From CAYNLK01 sp964398055 (lineage in GTDB: Bacteria > Chloroflexota > Anaerolineae > 4572-78 > J111), in contig CAYNLK010000002.1 in NCBI GenBank assembly GCA_964398055.1, forward strand, positions 1 to 64,000: DNA of 64,000 bases. Reading direction: 5' to 3'. Under the pieces are notes generated by a model. That model saw only the letters and a list, made by a program, of their open reading frames with translations. It searched no databases and was not told the DNA's origin. The position numbers and the translations under genes were made by a program. Each line of letters opens with the position of its first letter. Positions within the stretch are counted from its first letter, which is position 1. Positions 16,454-24,425 of the stretch are shown piece after piece.

Positions 16454-16541
16454 GGGTAGAGACGTTGCTGGCAACGTCTCTACCAACTGTTTGACACCCC
16501 TGGGTGAAGGCCCTAAAGGTTTTAACGACCTTTAGGGCCTG
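16454..16541 (+). terminator. Two hairpins between pduE and pduG
   Basis: GTAGAGACGTTGC/GCAACGTCTCTAC (about 16455-16482) and GGCCCTAAAGG/CCTTTAGGGCC (about 16510-16540) are perfect stems of 13 and 11 bp. Neither ends in a U-run, so full termination is unlikely. They may be processing or stabilising structures that keep dehydratase mRNA more abundant than reactivase mRNA, or simply dispersed palindromes. Confidence 0.5.
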
Positions 16542-16608
16542 GGGTAATAGCAACCCATGTTATCTTGATATTGTCACATTACAAAAAATGGCACACCGAC
16601 CGCGAAGC

Positions 16609-16670
16609 GCACGGATGAACACGGATTAAAAAATCTTTAAAATCTGCGTTTATCCGTGTAAATCCGTGAG
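16609..16670. repeat. Dispersed palindrome (CACGGATGAACACGGATT type)
   Basis: Inverted arms CACGGATGAACACGGATTAA and TTATCCGTGTAAATCCGTG lie upstream of pduG. This type of intergenic palindrome recurs in the window in variant forms. Confidence 0.55.
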
Positions 16671-16699
16671 CTAACCTATCAGGTAGATTAAATGAGGCA

Positions 16700-18583
16700 A
16701 TGTCAAGTTCTGTTGAAACCATAATTAAGGATTTGATTGTGGCTTTTATTATCGCCGGAATCGATATCGGCAATTCAACCACAGAGGTCGCTCTGGCCGA
16801 TATAAGTAGCACCAGCGCGTCGCCCCGTTTTTTGGCCTCCAGCCGGGTCAGGACGACCGGCATCAAAGGCACCTTGAGTAATATCCCGGGGGTGATTCAC
16901 TCGCTCCGGGTGGCGGTTGAGGCGGCCGGGATCGACCTCAAAGATATCCAGTTGGCCTTGCTCAACGAAGCTACCCCGGTGATCGGCGACATTGCCATGG
17001 AGACGATCACCGAGACCATTATCACCGAGTCGACTATGATCGGTCACAACCCCAACTCACCGGGTGGGCTGGGTATCGGCGTTGGTACGACGACGCATCT
17101 GCGCGACCTGGTCACCACCCGGCCGGGCGAGCCGATCATTGTTATCGTTCCCCGGGAGTATGATTTTGAGGTTGCGGCCTCGCTGATCAGCCGGGCTATC
17201 GACGCCGGCGTGGATGTGCGCGGCGGTATTGTTCAGGCCGATGATGGGGTGCTCATCGCCAATCGACTGCCCAAAGTGTTGCCGTTTGTCGATGAGGTCA
17301 GATTTATCGACCAGGTGCCGCTCAATATGCTGGCGGCGGTTGAAGTGGGGGAGCATGGCCAGGCCATTCGCCAGTTGAGCAACCCGTATGGCATCGCCAC
17401 CCTGTTTGACTTGACCCCCCAGGAAACGGCGCTGGTGATTCCCATTGCCAAAGCGTTGATCGGGTTGCGTTCAGCCGTGGTCATCCGCACCCCGGCCGGC
17501 GATGTCCAAACTCGCCGCATTCCGGCCGGCACGCTCAAGTTGATCGGCCAACATCGCACCCTCACCGTCGCGGTGGACCAGGGAGCCGACGCCATTATGG
17601 ACGCCCTGGGACAAGCTGTGCCCATGCTGGATGTTGAAGGTGAGGCTGGCACCAATGTCGGTGGGATGGTCGAGCGAGTCCGCCAGACCATGAGCGATTT
17701 GACCGAGAAACCCCTGGCCGAGGTAAAAATTCAGGATATCCTGGCCGTCGATTGCCTGGTGCCGCAGCGGGTAGCCGGTGGTCTGGCCCAGGAATTTTCT
17801 ATGGAAAACGCCGTTGGGCTGGCGGCTATGGTCCACACCGACCGCCTGTTGATGGAACGGTTGGCCCTGGCCCTGTCCCAGGAGCTTGGTATCCGGGTAG
17901 AGCTGGGTGGGGTTGAAGCCAATATGGCTATTCTGGGCACGCTGACCACCCCCGGCATCGACGTGCCGCTGGCTATCCTTGATCTGGGGGCCGGTTCCAC
18001 CGATGCGGCGGTGCTCCAAAAGGGCGAACCGGTCAGGAGTATGCACCTGGCCGGGGCCGGTGATATGGTTACCCTGCTCATCCAGCGGGAGCTTGACCTG
18101 CCCGCCGGCACCGAAAGCGATGTGGCCGAGCAAATCAAACGCTTTCCCCTGGCCAAGGTGGAGAGCCTGTTCCATATTCGGCATGAAGATAATACGGTTC
18201 GCTTTTTCAAGGAGCCGTTGGACCCGCGCCTGTTTGGCCGGGTGGCTTTGATTACCCGGGATGGTCTGGTGCCAATTCCTACCAATCACACCGTTGAACG
18301 TATCCGCACCGTCCGCCGGGAGGCCAAACGCAAAGTTTTCCTGCGGAACAGCCTGCGCGCCCTGAGCTGTGTGGCGCCGGGTGGCAACATTCGCCTGATC
18401 GATTTTGTGGCGATTGTGGGCGGTTCTGGTCAGGATTTCGAGTTGTCGCAAATGCTTATGGAAGAGTTGGCCGGTTATGGCATTGTGGTTGGTACGGCCA
18501 ACATCCGGGGTCAGTTGGGACCGGTCAACGCTGTGGCTACCGGCCTGGTGCTCAGTTACTTTGAGCAGCAAAAGGCGCGCTGA
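16700..18583 (+). CDS. pduG: Diol dehydratase reactivase large subunit
   Basis: ATP-dependent chaperone that releases damaged cobalamin from inactivated diol dehydratase. The 627-residue protein has the actin-like phosphate motif AGIDIGNSTTEVAL at its start and a second nucleotide site in ILDLGAGSTDAAV near residue 425, plus the conserved C-terminal VGGSGQDFELS. The family is about 610 residues. A GTG at 16739, 13 codons in, would give a more usual N-terminus; the ATG at 16700 has a weak TGAGG upstream. Its stop is 2 bp before pduH, so the two subunits are coupled. Confidence 0.94.
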   Translation: MSSSVETIIKDLIVAFIIAGIDIGNSTTEVALADISSTSASPRFLASSRVRTTGIKGTLSNIPGVIHSLRVAVEAAGIDLKDIQLALLNEATPVIGDIAMETITETIITESTMIGHNPNSPGGLGIGVGTTTHLRDLVTTRPGEPIIVIVPREYDFEVAASLISRAIDAGVDVRGGIVQADDGVLIANRLPKVLPFVDEVRFIDQVPLNMLAAVEVGEHGQAIRQLSNPYGIATLFDLTPQETALVIPIAKALIGLRSAVVIRTPAGDVQTRRIPAGTLKLIGQHRTLTVAVDQGADAIMDALGQAVPMLDVEGEAGTNVGGMVERVRQTMSDLTEKPLAEVKIQDILAVDCLVPQRVAGGLAQEFSMENAVGLAAMVHTDRLLMERLALALSQELGIRVELGGVEANMAILGTLTTPGIDVPLAILDLGAGSTDAAVLQKGEPVRSMHLAGAGDMVTLLIQRELDLPAGTESDVAEQIKRFPLAKVESLFHIRHEDNTVRFFKEPLDPRLFGRVALITRDGLVPIPTNHTVERIRTVRREAKRKVFLRNSLRALSCVAPGGNIRLIDFVAIVGGSGQDFELSQMLMEELAGYGIVVGTANIRGQLGPVNAVATGLVLSYFEQQKAR

Positions 18584-18585
18584 AA

Positions 18586-19218
18586 ATGGCTGAGCCGGAG
18601 CGAGATCGACCCTGCATTCACGTTGGTATGGCGGCCGGCGCCGAGCCGGGCCTGTACCGCTGGGTCGAGATTGGAGCGGAGGAAGAAGGTGTGCCTTGCC
18701 GGCAAGTACCGCTTGGTCAGAGCGAGTTGGTCGCCGCGGCCTATGCCACTGCCCAGAGTTCGCGTTTCAATATTGGGGTGGTGGTTGGGCCGGACCGGGT
18801 GATTTTGCACGAAACCCATATGCCGCCGGAGCAACCGGTCTTGAGTTTTGCTTTCAACGGTAAAGGGGCGACAGTCTGCCGGTTGATGGGCAGCAACGCC
18901 GCCCGAATGGTGGTGCGATTGCCCTTCAGGTTTGTGGAGGATGAGGAAGCGGTGGAGCGCAACAAACCGGTCTTTGTCCCGAAAAGTGAGCCGAAATCCG
19001 TTTCCCGGCCGGCCGTGTCGCCGGCGGTTCATGTAACTGACAATCCTGGTCAGGCTGACATCGCCGCGTTGGCCAGGGCCATTGCCGGCAAAGTGACTGC
19101 CCGACAGACCGGGCCGGCGCAGGTGGTGGAATTGCCGGCCGGTGATTTGAACAATATCGAAGTTAAGTTAATCGCCAGAGTTATTGCGCGCATACTCAGA
19201 GAGAGAGGTATTCAATGA
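18586..19218 (+). CDS. pduH: Diol dehydratase reactivase small subunit with long C-terminal tagged extension
   Basis: Residues 1-115 match the DhaG/PduH reactivase small subunit (GAEPGLYRWVEIGAEEEGVP, SSRFNIGVVVG, LSFAFNGKGATVCRLMGSNAARMV). The family normally ends near residue 116; here the protein has 210 residues. The extra 90 comprise a Pro/Ser linker and two amphipathic helices: about 157-173 (ADIAALARAIAGKVTAR) and 190-207 (IEVKLIARVIARILRERG). The last closely follows the encapsulation-peptide pattern of other cargo here, suggesting that the reactivase is packed into the shell. The stop overlaps the next start by 4 bp (ATGA). Confidence 0.9.
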   Translation: MAEPERDRPCIHVGMAAGAEPGLYRWVEIGAEEEGVPCRQVPLGQSELVAAAYATAQSSRFNIGVVVGPDRVILHETHMPPEQPVLSFAFNGKGATVCRLMGSNAARMVVRLPFRFVEDEEAVERNKPVFVPKSEPKSVSRPAVSPAVHVTDNPGQADIAALARAIAGKVTARQTGPAQVVELPAGDLNNIEVKLIARVIARILRERGIQ

Positions 19219-19733
19219 CATCCACGGCTATAGGATTAATTGAAACCATCGGGCTGGTCGCCGCCATTGAAGCGGCCGATGCAGCCGTCAAAGCGGCCAA
19301 TGTGACCCTCCTGGGCTATGAAAATACCAAGGGGGGCGGGATGATCACGATCAAAATTGTCGGCGACGTGGGCGCGGTCAAGGCGGCCGTGGCCGCCGGC
19401 ACGGCCGCGGCGTTCAAAGTGGGCCAGGTCAAATCGTGCCACGTTATCCCCCGGCCGCACCAGGAGATCGAGGCCCTGCTCCAGCAAGTCGACCGGGGCC
19501 GGGTTCAGGCCGAAACCAAACCGGTCGCCCGGCCGGCTGGGCCGACCTCAGCCAGGGTTGAGGAGACTAAACCTGTGACTGAAAAGCCCAAGCCAAAGCC
19601 TAAACCTAAACGACAGTCGAGCGCCAAAAAGGCTGCCGAGTTGCCCAAACCGGAAGCCCCGGTGGCGCCGGCTACGCCGGAAGCGCCGCCGCCTGCCGAA
19701 CCTGTAGAACCAAAAACGGCTGACGAAAGCTGA
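19215..19733 (+). CDS. Microcompartment shell hexamer with long Pro/Lys-rich C-terminal tail
   Basis: Residues 1-90 are a canonical BMC domain (AIGLIETIGLVAAIEAADAAV, GDVGAVKAAVAAG, HVIPRPHQEIEALL). The remaining 80 residues are low complexity: a KPKPKPKPKRQSSAKK basic segment and a Pro/Ala/Glu-rich end. It is positioned like PduJ or PduK. Unlike classical PduK, its tail has no cysteines, so no Fe-S site is seen. The tail may bind cargo, cell components or other shells. The start overlaps the pduH stop. Confidence 0.88.
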   Translation: MTSTAIGLIETIGLVAAIEAADAAVKAANVTLLGYENTKGGGMITIKIVGDVGAVKAAVAAGTAAAFKVGQVKSCHVIPRPHQEIEALLQQVDRGRVQAETKPVARPAGPTSARVEETKPVTEKPKPKPKPKRQSSAKKAAELPKPEAPVAPATPEAPPPAEPVEPKTADES

Positions 19734-19762
19734 GAGCGGCATGCCAGGGGAGAAATGGTAGC

Positions 19763-20497
19763 GTGGAAATGATAACCCGACTCAACGAGCCAACCATTGA
19801 CATCGAGCAGATGACGCGCGAAGTCTTGCGCCGCCTGTCGGCCAGGACAAATGGCAAGGCCAATGGCGGCGAGCCGGCCCCGGAAGTTCGCTACGTGAAC
19901 GGCCTCAAAGAGCTGCAAGTACTCGTCGGGGTGTCGGTTCGGCACGTCCATCTGTGTCCGGCACACATCGAGATTCTGTTCGGCCCCGGCCACGATTTGC
20001 AAATTTATAACGAACTCTATCAAAAAGGCTACTACGCCGCCAAAGAGCAGGTGATGGTGGTAGGGCGCAAACGCTGCATTGAAAAGGTGCGGGTGTTGGG
20101 GCCGCCTCGCTCCTTCTCCCAGGTCGAGCTGGCCCAAACCGACGCCACCGCGCTCGGTTTGAAACTGCCGGTGGCCACGGAGGGTTCCGAGCCGGGGACC
20201 CAGCCGATTACGCTGGTTGGGCCTGAAGGGGCCGTTGCCTTGCCGGGTGGCGCCGGGGGCGGGGCCTTTTTGGCCCGCCGCCATATTCACATGAGCGACG
20301 ATACGGCCGAGAAACTGGGCCTCAAAGCCGGCGATCTGCTCGACCTGCGGATTGACGGCGTCCGGCCCACGACCTTACACGGCCTGCTGGTGCGGGTCAA
20401 AGCCGGCTGGCGCACCGAAGTCCACCTGGATACGGATGAGGCCAATGCCTGCGGGATTCGCAACGGCCAGTTGGCAACGCTTATTGTTTCGGCTTAA
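19763..20497 (+). CDS. pduL: Phosphate propanoyltransferase PduL with N-terminal encapsulation-like helix
   Basis: Converts propionyl-CoA plus phosphate to propionyl-phosphate and frees CoA inside the shell. The 244-residue protein has two PduL repeats with metal-binding histidines: VSVRHVHLCPAHIEILFG near 55-72 and ARRHIHMSDDTAEKLGL near 171-188. The N-terminal stretch IDIEQMTREVLRRLSART looks like an encapsulation helix followed by a Gly linker. The start is a GTG behind GGGGAG. PduL supplies substrate to the acetate/propionate kinase encoded in the divergent operon. Confidence 0.94.
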   Translation: MEMITRLNEPTIDIEQMTREVLRRLSARTNGKANGGEPAPEVRYVNGLKELQVLVGVSVRHVHLCPAHIEILFGPGHDLQIYNELYQKGYYAAKEQVMVVGRKRCIEKVRVLGPPRSFSQVELAQTDATALGLKLPVATEGSEPGTQPITLVGPEGAVALPGGAGGGAFLARRHIHMSDDTAEKLGLKAGDLLDLRIDGVRPTTLHGLLVRVKAGWRTEVHLDTDEANACGIRNGQLATLIVSA

Positions 20498-20536
20498 TTA
20501 TGGTAGTGGTAAGTTGTTGATGATGAGGATTCGCCG

Positions 20537-20645
20537 CATGTCATTTCGAGCGACACGCTACGCGGGAGCGAGAAATCCTTGAAAACTGGTCCTGCAAACA
20601 GCGGTTTTAGAGATTTCTCGTCGCTGCGCTCCTCGAAATGACATG
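20537..20645. repeat. MITE-like element with perfect 14-bp terminal inverted repeats
   Basis: CATGTCATTTCGAG (20537-20550) and CTCGAAATGACATG (20632-20645) are exact inverted copies. The interior is also partly palindromic (GGAGCGAGAAATCCTT against AGATTTCTCGTCGCTGCG). It fills most of the 200-bp gap between pduL and the flavoprotein gene and could influence operon expression. Confidence 0.7.
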
Positions 20646-20697
20646 AGTATCACTTGCTTTTTAACTACAATCGCTTAATTGTTGGCGTAGGGTCAAA

Positions 20698-21531
20698 ATG
20701 GTTGATGCAGCCTTAGTTGACAAAATAGTCGCCCGAGTGCTGGCCGTACTAGACGGCGAGCCGGTTGATCTGTCGCCCCGGCAGGTGCTGATGATCTTTA
20801 GCGGGGCCAGCACCGGTTTTATAGTCGGGATTGAAGCGGTCCGGCGGCTGGCCGACTCGCCGCACCAACTGAGCGTGGTCTTAACACCGGCGGCCACCCA
20901 TGTGATTACCGAAGCCCACGTGCGCCAGGCCGGGGCCAGCCGGCTCATTTTGCCCGGCGAATGGGTCGATGCGCCGGGGCTGGTCAAAGCCAGCGACCTG
21001 GTGCTGGTGCCAACAATGTCGATGAATCTGGCGGCGCGGTTGGCCCTGGGCTTGATGGACTCTTTGATGACCACCTTGATCATCGGCGCTTTGCTGGCCG
21101 GCAAGCCGGTGGTGGCCGTGCGCGATGGCGCCGACCCTGACGGCAAGGCCGGCCTGGTTTTCGGCGCAACCGGCCGGGCTGCCCCCGCCCTGCGGGCCAG
21201 ACTGGGCGGCCATTTGGAGACGCTGGCGGCCTACGGCGTCGAGTTGGTGAGTGAGGGAGACTTTTTGGTAACGGTTGAGCGCCGCCTGCTGGCAGGGGCG
21301 GCGGCTCACCCCGGCCAACCTGCTTCAGCGCCGCTGCCCAATTTCAGGTTGGCCGGGCCGTCGCCGCTGGTTGAGACCCCTCCCACTCGTAACTCAGCTA
21401 ACTTTGTCACCGAAACCGACTTGCTCACCCTGCCGCCCGGCGCGGTCGTTCGTTTGACGCCCGGCAGCCGCTTGACGCCGCTGGCGCGGGAGACGGCGGA
21501 GCGTCGTAATCTGAGAATTGTTTTTGAGTAA
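20698..21531 (+). CDS. Microcompartment-associated flavoprotein with N-terminal encapsulation-like helix
   Basis: A 277-residue protein whose first 20 residues (VDAALVDKIVARVLAVLDG) show the encapsulation-peptide pattern. Residues about 27-190 resemble the HFCD/flavoprotein fold (LMIFSGASTGFIVGIEAVRRL, then VVLTPAATHVI and a TMSMNLAARLALGLMDSL stretch). The C-terminal LPPGAVVRLTPGSRLTPLARE motif recurs in several microcompartment proteins. A flavin role in cobalamin or electron handling, perhaps with PduS and PduO, is plausible but inferred. It lies between pduL and pduN. Confidence 0.75.
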   Translation: MVDAALVDKIVARVLAVLDGEPVDLSPRQVLMIFSGASTGFIVGIEAVRRLADSPHQLSVVLTPAATHVITEAHVRQAGASRLILPGEWVDAPGLVKASDLVLVPTMSMNLAARLALGLMDSLMTTLIIGALLAGKPVVAVRDGADPDGKAGLVFGATGRAAPALRARLGGHLETLAAYGVELVSEGDFLVTVERRLLAGAAAHPGQPASAPLPNFRLAGPSPLVETPPTRNSANFVTETDLLTLPPGAVVRLTPGSRLTPLARETAERRNLRIVFE

Positions 21532-21549
21532 AACCAAGCTGCAACGAGG

Positions 21550-21825
21550 GTGATGATTATGCAACTGGCTAAAGTGATCGGAACAGTCGTGGCCACCCGC
21601 AAGGAGGAGGCCTTGGTTGGCTTCAAGTTGCTGGTGTTAGAAGTTGAAGATCCCGGCGGCAAATCGCCGGCGGGTGAACGGTTGGTAGCCATTGACACCC
21701 TGGGCGCCGGCATCACCGATACCGTGCTTTTTGTCCGGGGTGGGGCCGCCCGGATCAACCTATCGACCCCGGCGCCGGTAGATGCGGCCATTGTGGGTAT
21801 TGTCGATACTGTGGATGTTGGGTGA
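21550..21825 (+). CDS. pduN: Microcompartment vertex pentamer PduN/EutN
   Basis: A 91-residue BMC-P protein (QLAKVIGTVVATRKEEALVGFKL, AIDTLGAGITDTVLF, PVDAAIVGIVD) that caps the vertices of the shell. Either of two ATGs (codons 1 and 3) may be the start; GAGGGTG precedes them. It overlaps pduO by 4 bp (ATGA) at its 3' end. Confidence 0.93.
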   Translation: MMIMQLAKVIGTVVATRKEEALVGFKLLVLEVEDPGGKSPAGERLVAIDTLGAGITDTVLFVRGGAARINLSTPAPVDAAIVGIVDTVDVG

Positions 21826-22817
21826 TGAGTATTTATACACGGGGTGGCGATACCGGACAGACATCGCTGTTGGGCGGCAGCCGGGTGGCCAAAGACGACC
21901 TGCGCATCGAGATTTACGGCACCCTGGATGAGGCGACGTCGGCGCTGGGCCTGGCCCGGGCCGCCACCAAAAGCGACAATATCTGCCGTACCATTATCGA
22001 CTTGCAGGGCGAGTTGATCAAAGTTATGAGCGAGCTGGCTACCAAACCGGTGGATGAGGCGGCCGCGCAAAAGCTTAAGATTACGCCCGTCCAACCGGCC
22101 CAGGTGGAACGGCTGGAAAAGTTAATTGACGGCTATGAAACTGAAAGAATTGCCACCGGCCAATTTGTGCGGCCCGGCGGGTCGCTGGCTTCGGCCGCGC
22201 TGGATTTGGCCCGGACGATGGTCCGCCGGGCTGAGCGGCGGCTCATCAGCTTGACCCGGCAAGAAGAGGTCAACCCCAACCTGGTGAAATATCTGAATCG
22301 ACTCTCTGATCTGCTCTATGTTATGGCTCGCATCGATGAGCAACGCGAGATCGAACAGGTCGTCGTCGCCAGTTTAAAGGGAGCGACTGGGGCGGCTCCG
22401 GTTGAAGGAAATAGGGACAAGTCAGGACTCAGCCTGGCCGACAGTGATCGAATGATCGAAGCCGGGATGCGCCGGTCCCGGGAAATCGGCGTGCCGATGG
22501 TGTTGACCGTGGCCGATGCCAGCGGCAATGTAATCCAGACACGGCGGATGGACGGCGCCCTGGGGGTGAGCCTGGAGTTGGCTCCCCACAAAGCTTTTAC
22601 GGCCGCCACCGTTCGGATGCCTACCCACGAGTTGGCCAAATTGGCCCAGCCCGGCGCGCCCCTGTTTGGCATCGATGTCAATATCCCCAAGTTGACCCTG
22701 GTTGGCGGCGGCTTGCCGCTGCAGGCCGCTGGTCAGGTGGTAGGCGCCGTCGGCGTGAGTGGCGGCTCGGTTGAGCAAGACCTGGACGTGGCCCAGGCCA
22801 TGGCGGCTGCTTTTTGA
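21822..22817 (+). CDS. pduO: Cob(I)alamin adenosyltransferase PduO, two-domain
   Basis: Makes adenosylcobalamin, the cofactor of diol dehydratase. The N-terminal PduO-type adenosyltransferase domain (about 1-185) shows TRGGDTGQTSLLGGSRVAKDD, YGTLDEATSALGLAR and the RRAERRL and YLNRLSDLLYVMAR motifs. The C-terminal domain (about 195-331) is the GlcG/PduO-C heme-binding type (ADASGNVIQTRRMDGA, APHKAFTAATVRMPT). This is the full Salmonella-type domain arrangement. It is translationally coupled to pduN. Confidence 0.95.
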   Translation: MMSIYTRGGDTGQTSLLGGSRVAKDDLRIEIYGTLDEATSALGLARAATKSDNICRTIIDLQGELIKVMSELATKPVDEAAAQKLKITPVQPAQVERLEKLIDGYETERIATGQFVRPGGSLASAALDLARTMVRRAERRLISLTRQEEVNPNLVKYLNRLSDLLYVMARIDEQREIEQVVVASLKGATGAAPVEGNRDKSGLSLADSDRMIEAGMRRSREIGVPMVLTVADASGNVIQTRRMDGALGVSLELAPHKAFTAATVRMPTHELAKLAQPGAPLFGIDVNIPKLTLVGGGLPLQAAGQVVGAVGVSGGSVEQDLDVAQAMAAAF

Positions 22818-22861
22818 GTTATTAAGGCGACGAACTCAGCTTCCGCCTTCGGTGGTAACGA

Positions 22862-22962
22862 GAATGAAAAGTAATCAGTAATCAGTAATCAGTAATCAGT
22901 TCAACTGTTCACTGACTACTGACTACTGATAACTGATAACTGATAACTGATAACTGTTTTCA
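22862..22962 (+). repeat. Tandem and inverted short repeat cluster (aatcagt / ctgataa)
   Basis: The heptamer AATCAGT occurs about four times in tandem, followed after TTCAACTG by inverted CTGATAA units, also about four times. The whole can fold as one long hairpin between pduO and pduP. Similar clusters occur at 34352-34426 and 56662-56752. No gene is seen. Confidence 0.8.
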
Positions 22963-22973
22963 AGGGAGGAACG

Positions 22974-24383
22974 ATGACAGTTGCGTTACAAGAAAGCCAG
23001 ATTGATGAAATCATCCGCCGGATTTTGGAGAAAATGGATGAAGAGCGTATCCCCCAGCCGGTGGGCGGCTTGCGGGGAGTCTTTAGTACGGCCGAGGAAG
23101 CCCTGAATGCGGTTGAAAGGGCCCAAAGCTGCTACCGGCGGGTCAGCATTGCCAAGCGTAAAGCCATGATCGAGGCTATCCGGGCTACAGCCATCGAGCA
23201 CGCCCAGCAACTCGCTCAAATGGCGGTTGAGGAGACCCGGATGGGCCGGGTGTCAGATAAGGTGCTCAAACACCTGTTGGTCGCCGAGAAGACGCCCGGG
23301 GTGGAGGATCTGCCCAATACGGCTTACGTGGGCGACGCCGGCTTAACCGTGGAGGAGTGCGCTCCCTTTGGGACCATCCTGGCCATTACCCCCACCACCA
23401 ATCCGACCGCCACGATTATTAACAATGCCATCAGTATGCTGGCCGCCGGTAATACGGTCTATTTTGCGCCCCATCCTCGCAGCCTGAAGACCTCGTTGAC
23501 CTGTATCGACCTGCTGAATGAGGCCATCGAACGGGCCGGCGGTCCGGCTAACGTGCTGGTCTCCACCGATAAAGTTGAGTTTAAAACCGTTCAGGATTTG
23601 ATGAAGCACCCCAAGATTGCCTTGATTTGCGCCACCGGCGGTTCGGCCGTGGTCAATTTGGCCCTGACCAGCGGCAAGCGAGCCATCGGCGCGGCGGCCG
23701 GTAACCCGCCGGTACTGGTAGACGATACGGCCAATCCCGACAAGGCAGCCAAGGATATCATTGCCGGCCACTCTTTTGACAATAATATGCCCTGCACCTC
23801 GGAAAAAGAGGCGATTGTTACCGCCGGTATCGCCGACGCTTTACTCGGTTGCTTCAAAGCCGCCGATAATGCCGTGGTGCTTGACCCCAGTTATCTGCCT
23901 CGGCTGGAGAAAATCGTGTTAGCGGAGGACCGTCACGGTCCTAATGGTAAGTATCTTGGCCAGAACGCCAATGTGATTCTGCGAGAATTGGGTATCGAGG
24001 CCAGCGACGATTTGCGCTCGATTATTGTTGAAACTGACAAGGATCATCCGTTTGTGCGCCATGAAATGATGATGCCGGTGCTGGCCGTCGTCCGGGTGGG
24101 TAATTTTGACGAAGCGGTTGATGTGGCGGTGGAGGTTGAGGGCGGCCTGCGTCATTCGGCCATCATTCACTCTTCTAACATCTACCACATGAGCGAGTTT
24201 GGGAAAGCCGTCAACACGACCGTTTTTGTCAAGAATGCGCCCTCTTATGCCGGTCTGGGCTTTGGCGGTGAAGGCTTCACTACCTTCACCATTGCCGGCC
24301 GCACCGGCGAGGGCATGACCACGGCGCGGACGTTCACCCGGATCCGGCGTTGTACTTTGGTCGGAGCCTTTTCGTCAGTATAA
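22974..24383 (+). CDS. pduP: CoA-acylating propionaldehyde dehydrogenase PduP
   Basis: Oxidises propionaldehyde with NAD and CoA to propionyl-CoA inside the shell. The 469-residue aldehyde dehydrogenase-fold protein has its catalytic cysteine in NNMPCTSEKEAIV near residue 270 and the nucleotide-binding ATGGSAVV segment. The N-terminal helix ESQIDEIIRRILEKMDEE is the classical PduP encapsulation peptide type. AAGGGAGG lies just before the ATG. It competes with the tagged alcohol dehydrogenase for the same aldehyde and recycles the same NAD pool. Confidence 0.96.
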   Translation: MTVALQESQIDEIIRRILEKMDEERIPQPVGGLRGVFSTAEEALNAVERAQSCYRRVSIAKRKAMIEAIRATAIEHAQQLAQMAVEETRMGRVSDKVLKHLLVAEKTPGVEDLPNTAYVGDAGLTVEECAPFGTILAITPTTNPTATIINNAISMLAAGNTVYFAPHPRSLKTSLTCIDLLNEAIERAGGPANVLVSTDKVEFKTVQDLMKHPKIALICATGGSAVVNLALTSGKRAIGAAAGNPPVLVDDTANPDKAAKDIIAGHSFDNNMPCTSEKEAIVTAGIADALLGCFKAADNAVVLDPSYLPRLEKIVLAEDRHGPNGKYLGQNANVILRELGIEASDDLRSIIVETDKDHPFVRHEMMMPVLAVVRVGNFDEAVDVAVEVEGGLRHSAIIHSSNIYHMSEFGKAVNTTVFVKNAPSYAGLGFGGEGFTTFTIAGRTGEGMTTARTFTRIRRCTLVGAFSSV

Positions 24384-24425
24384 TTTTAACTGATATCAGG
24401 CGACAGGTTGAGTCAGGAGATCGAT

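Noticed and set aside
22862..22962. Possible CRISPR array
   Set aside because: The repeat units are about 7 bp, in direct tandem with no unique spacers, and no cas genes occur in the window.
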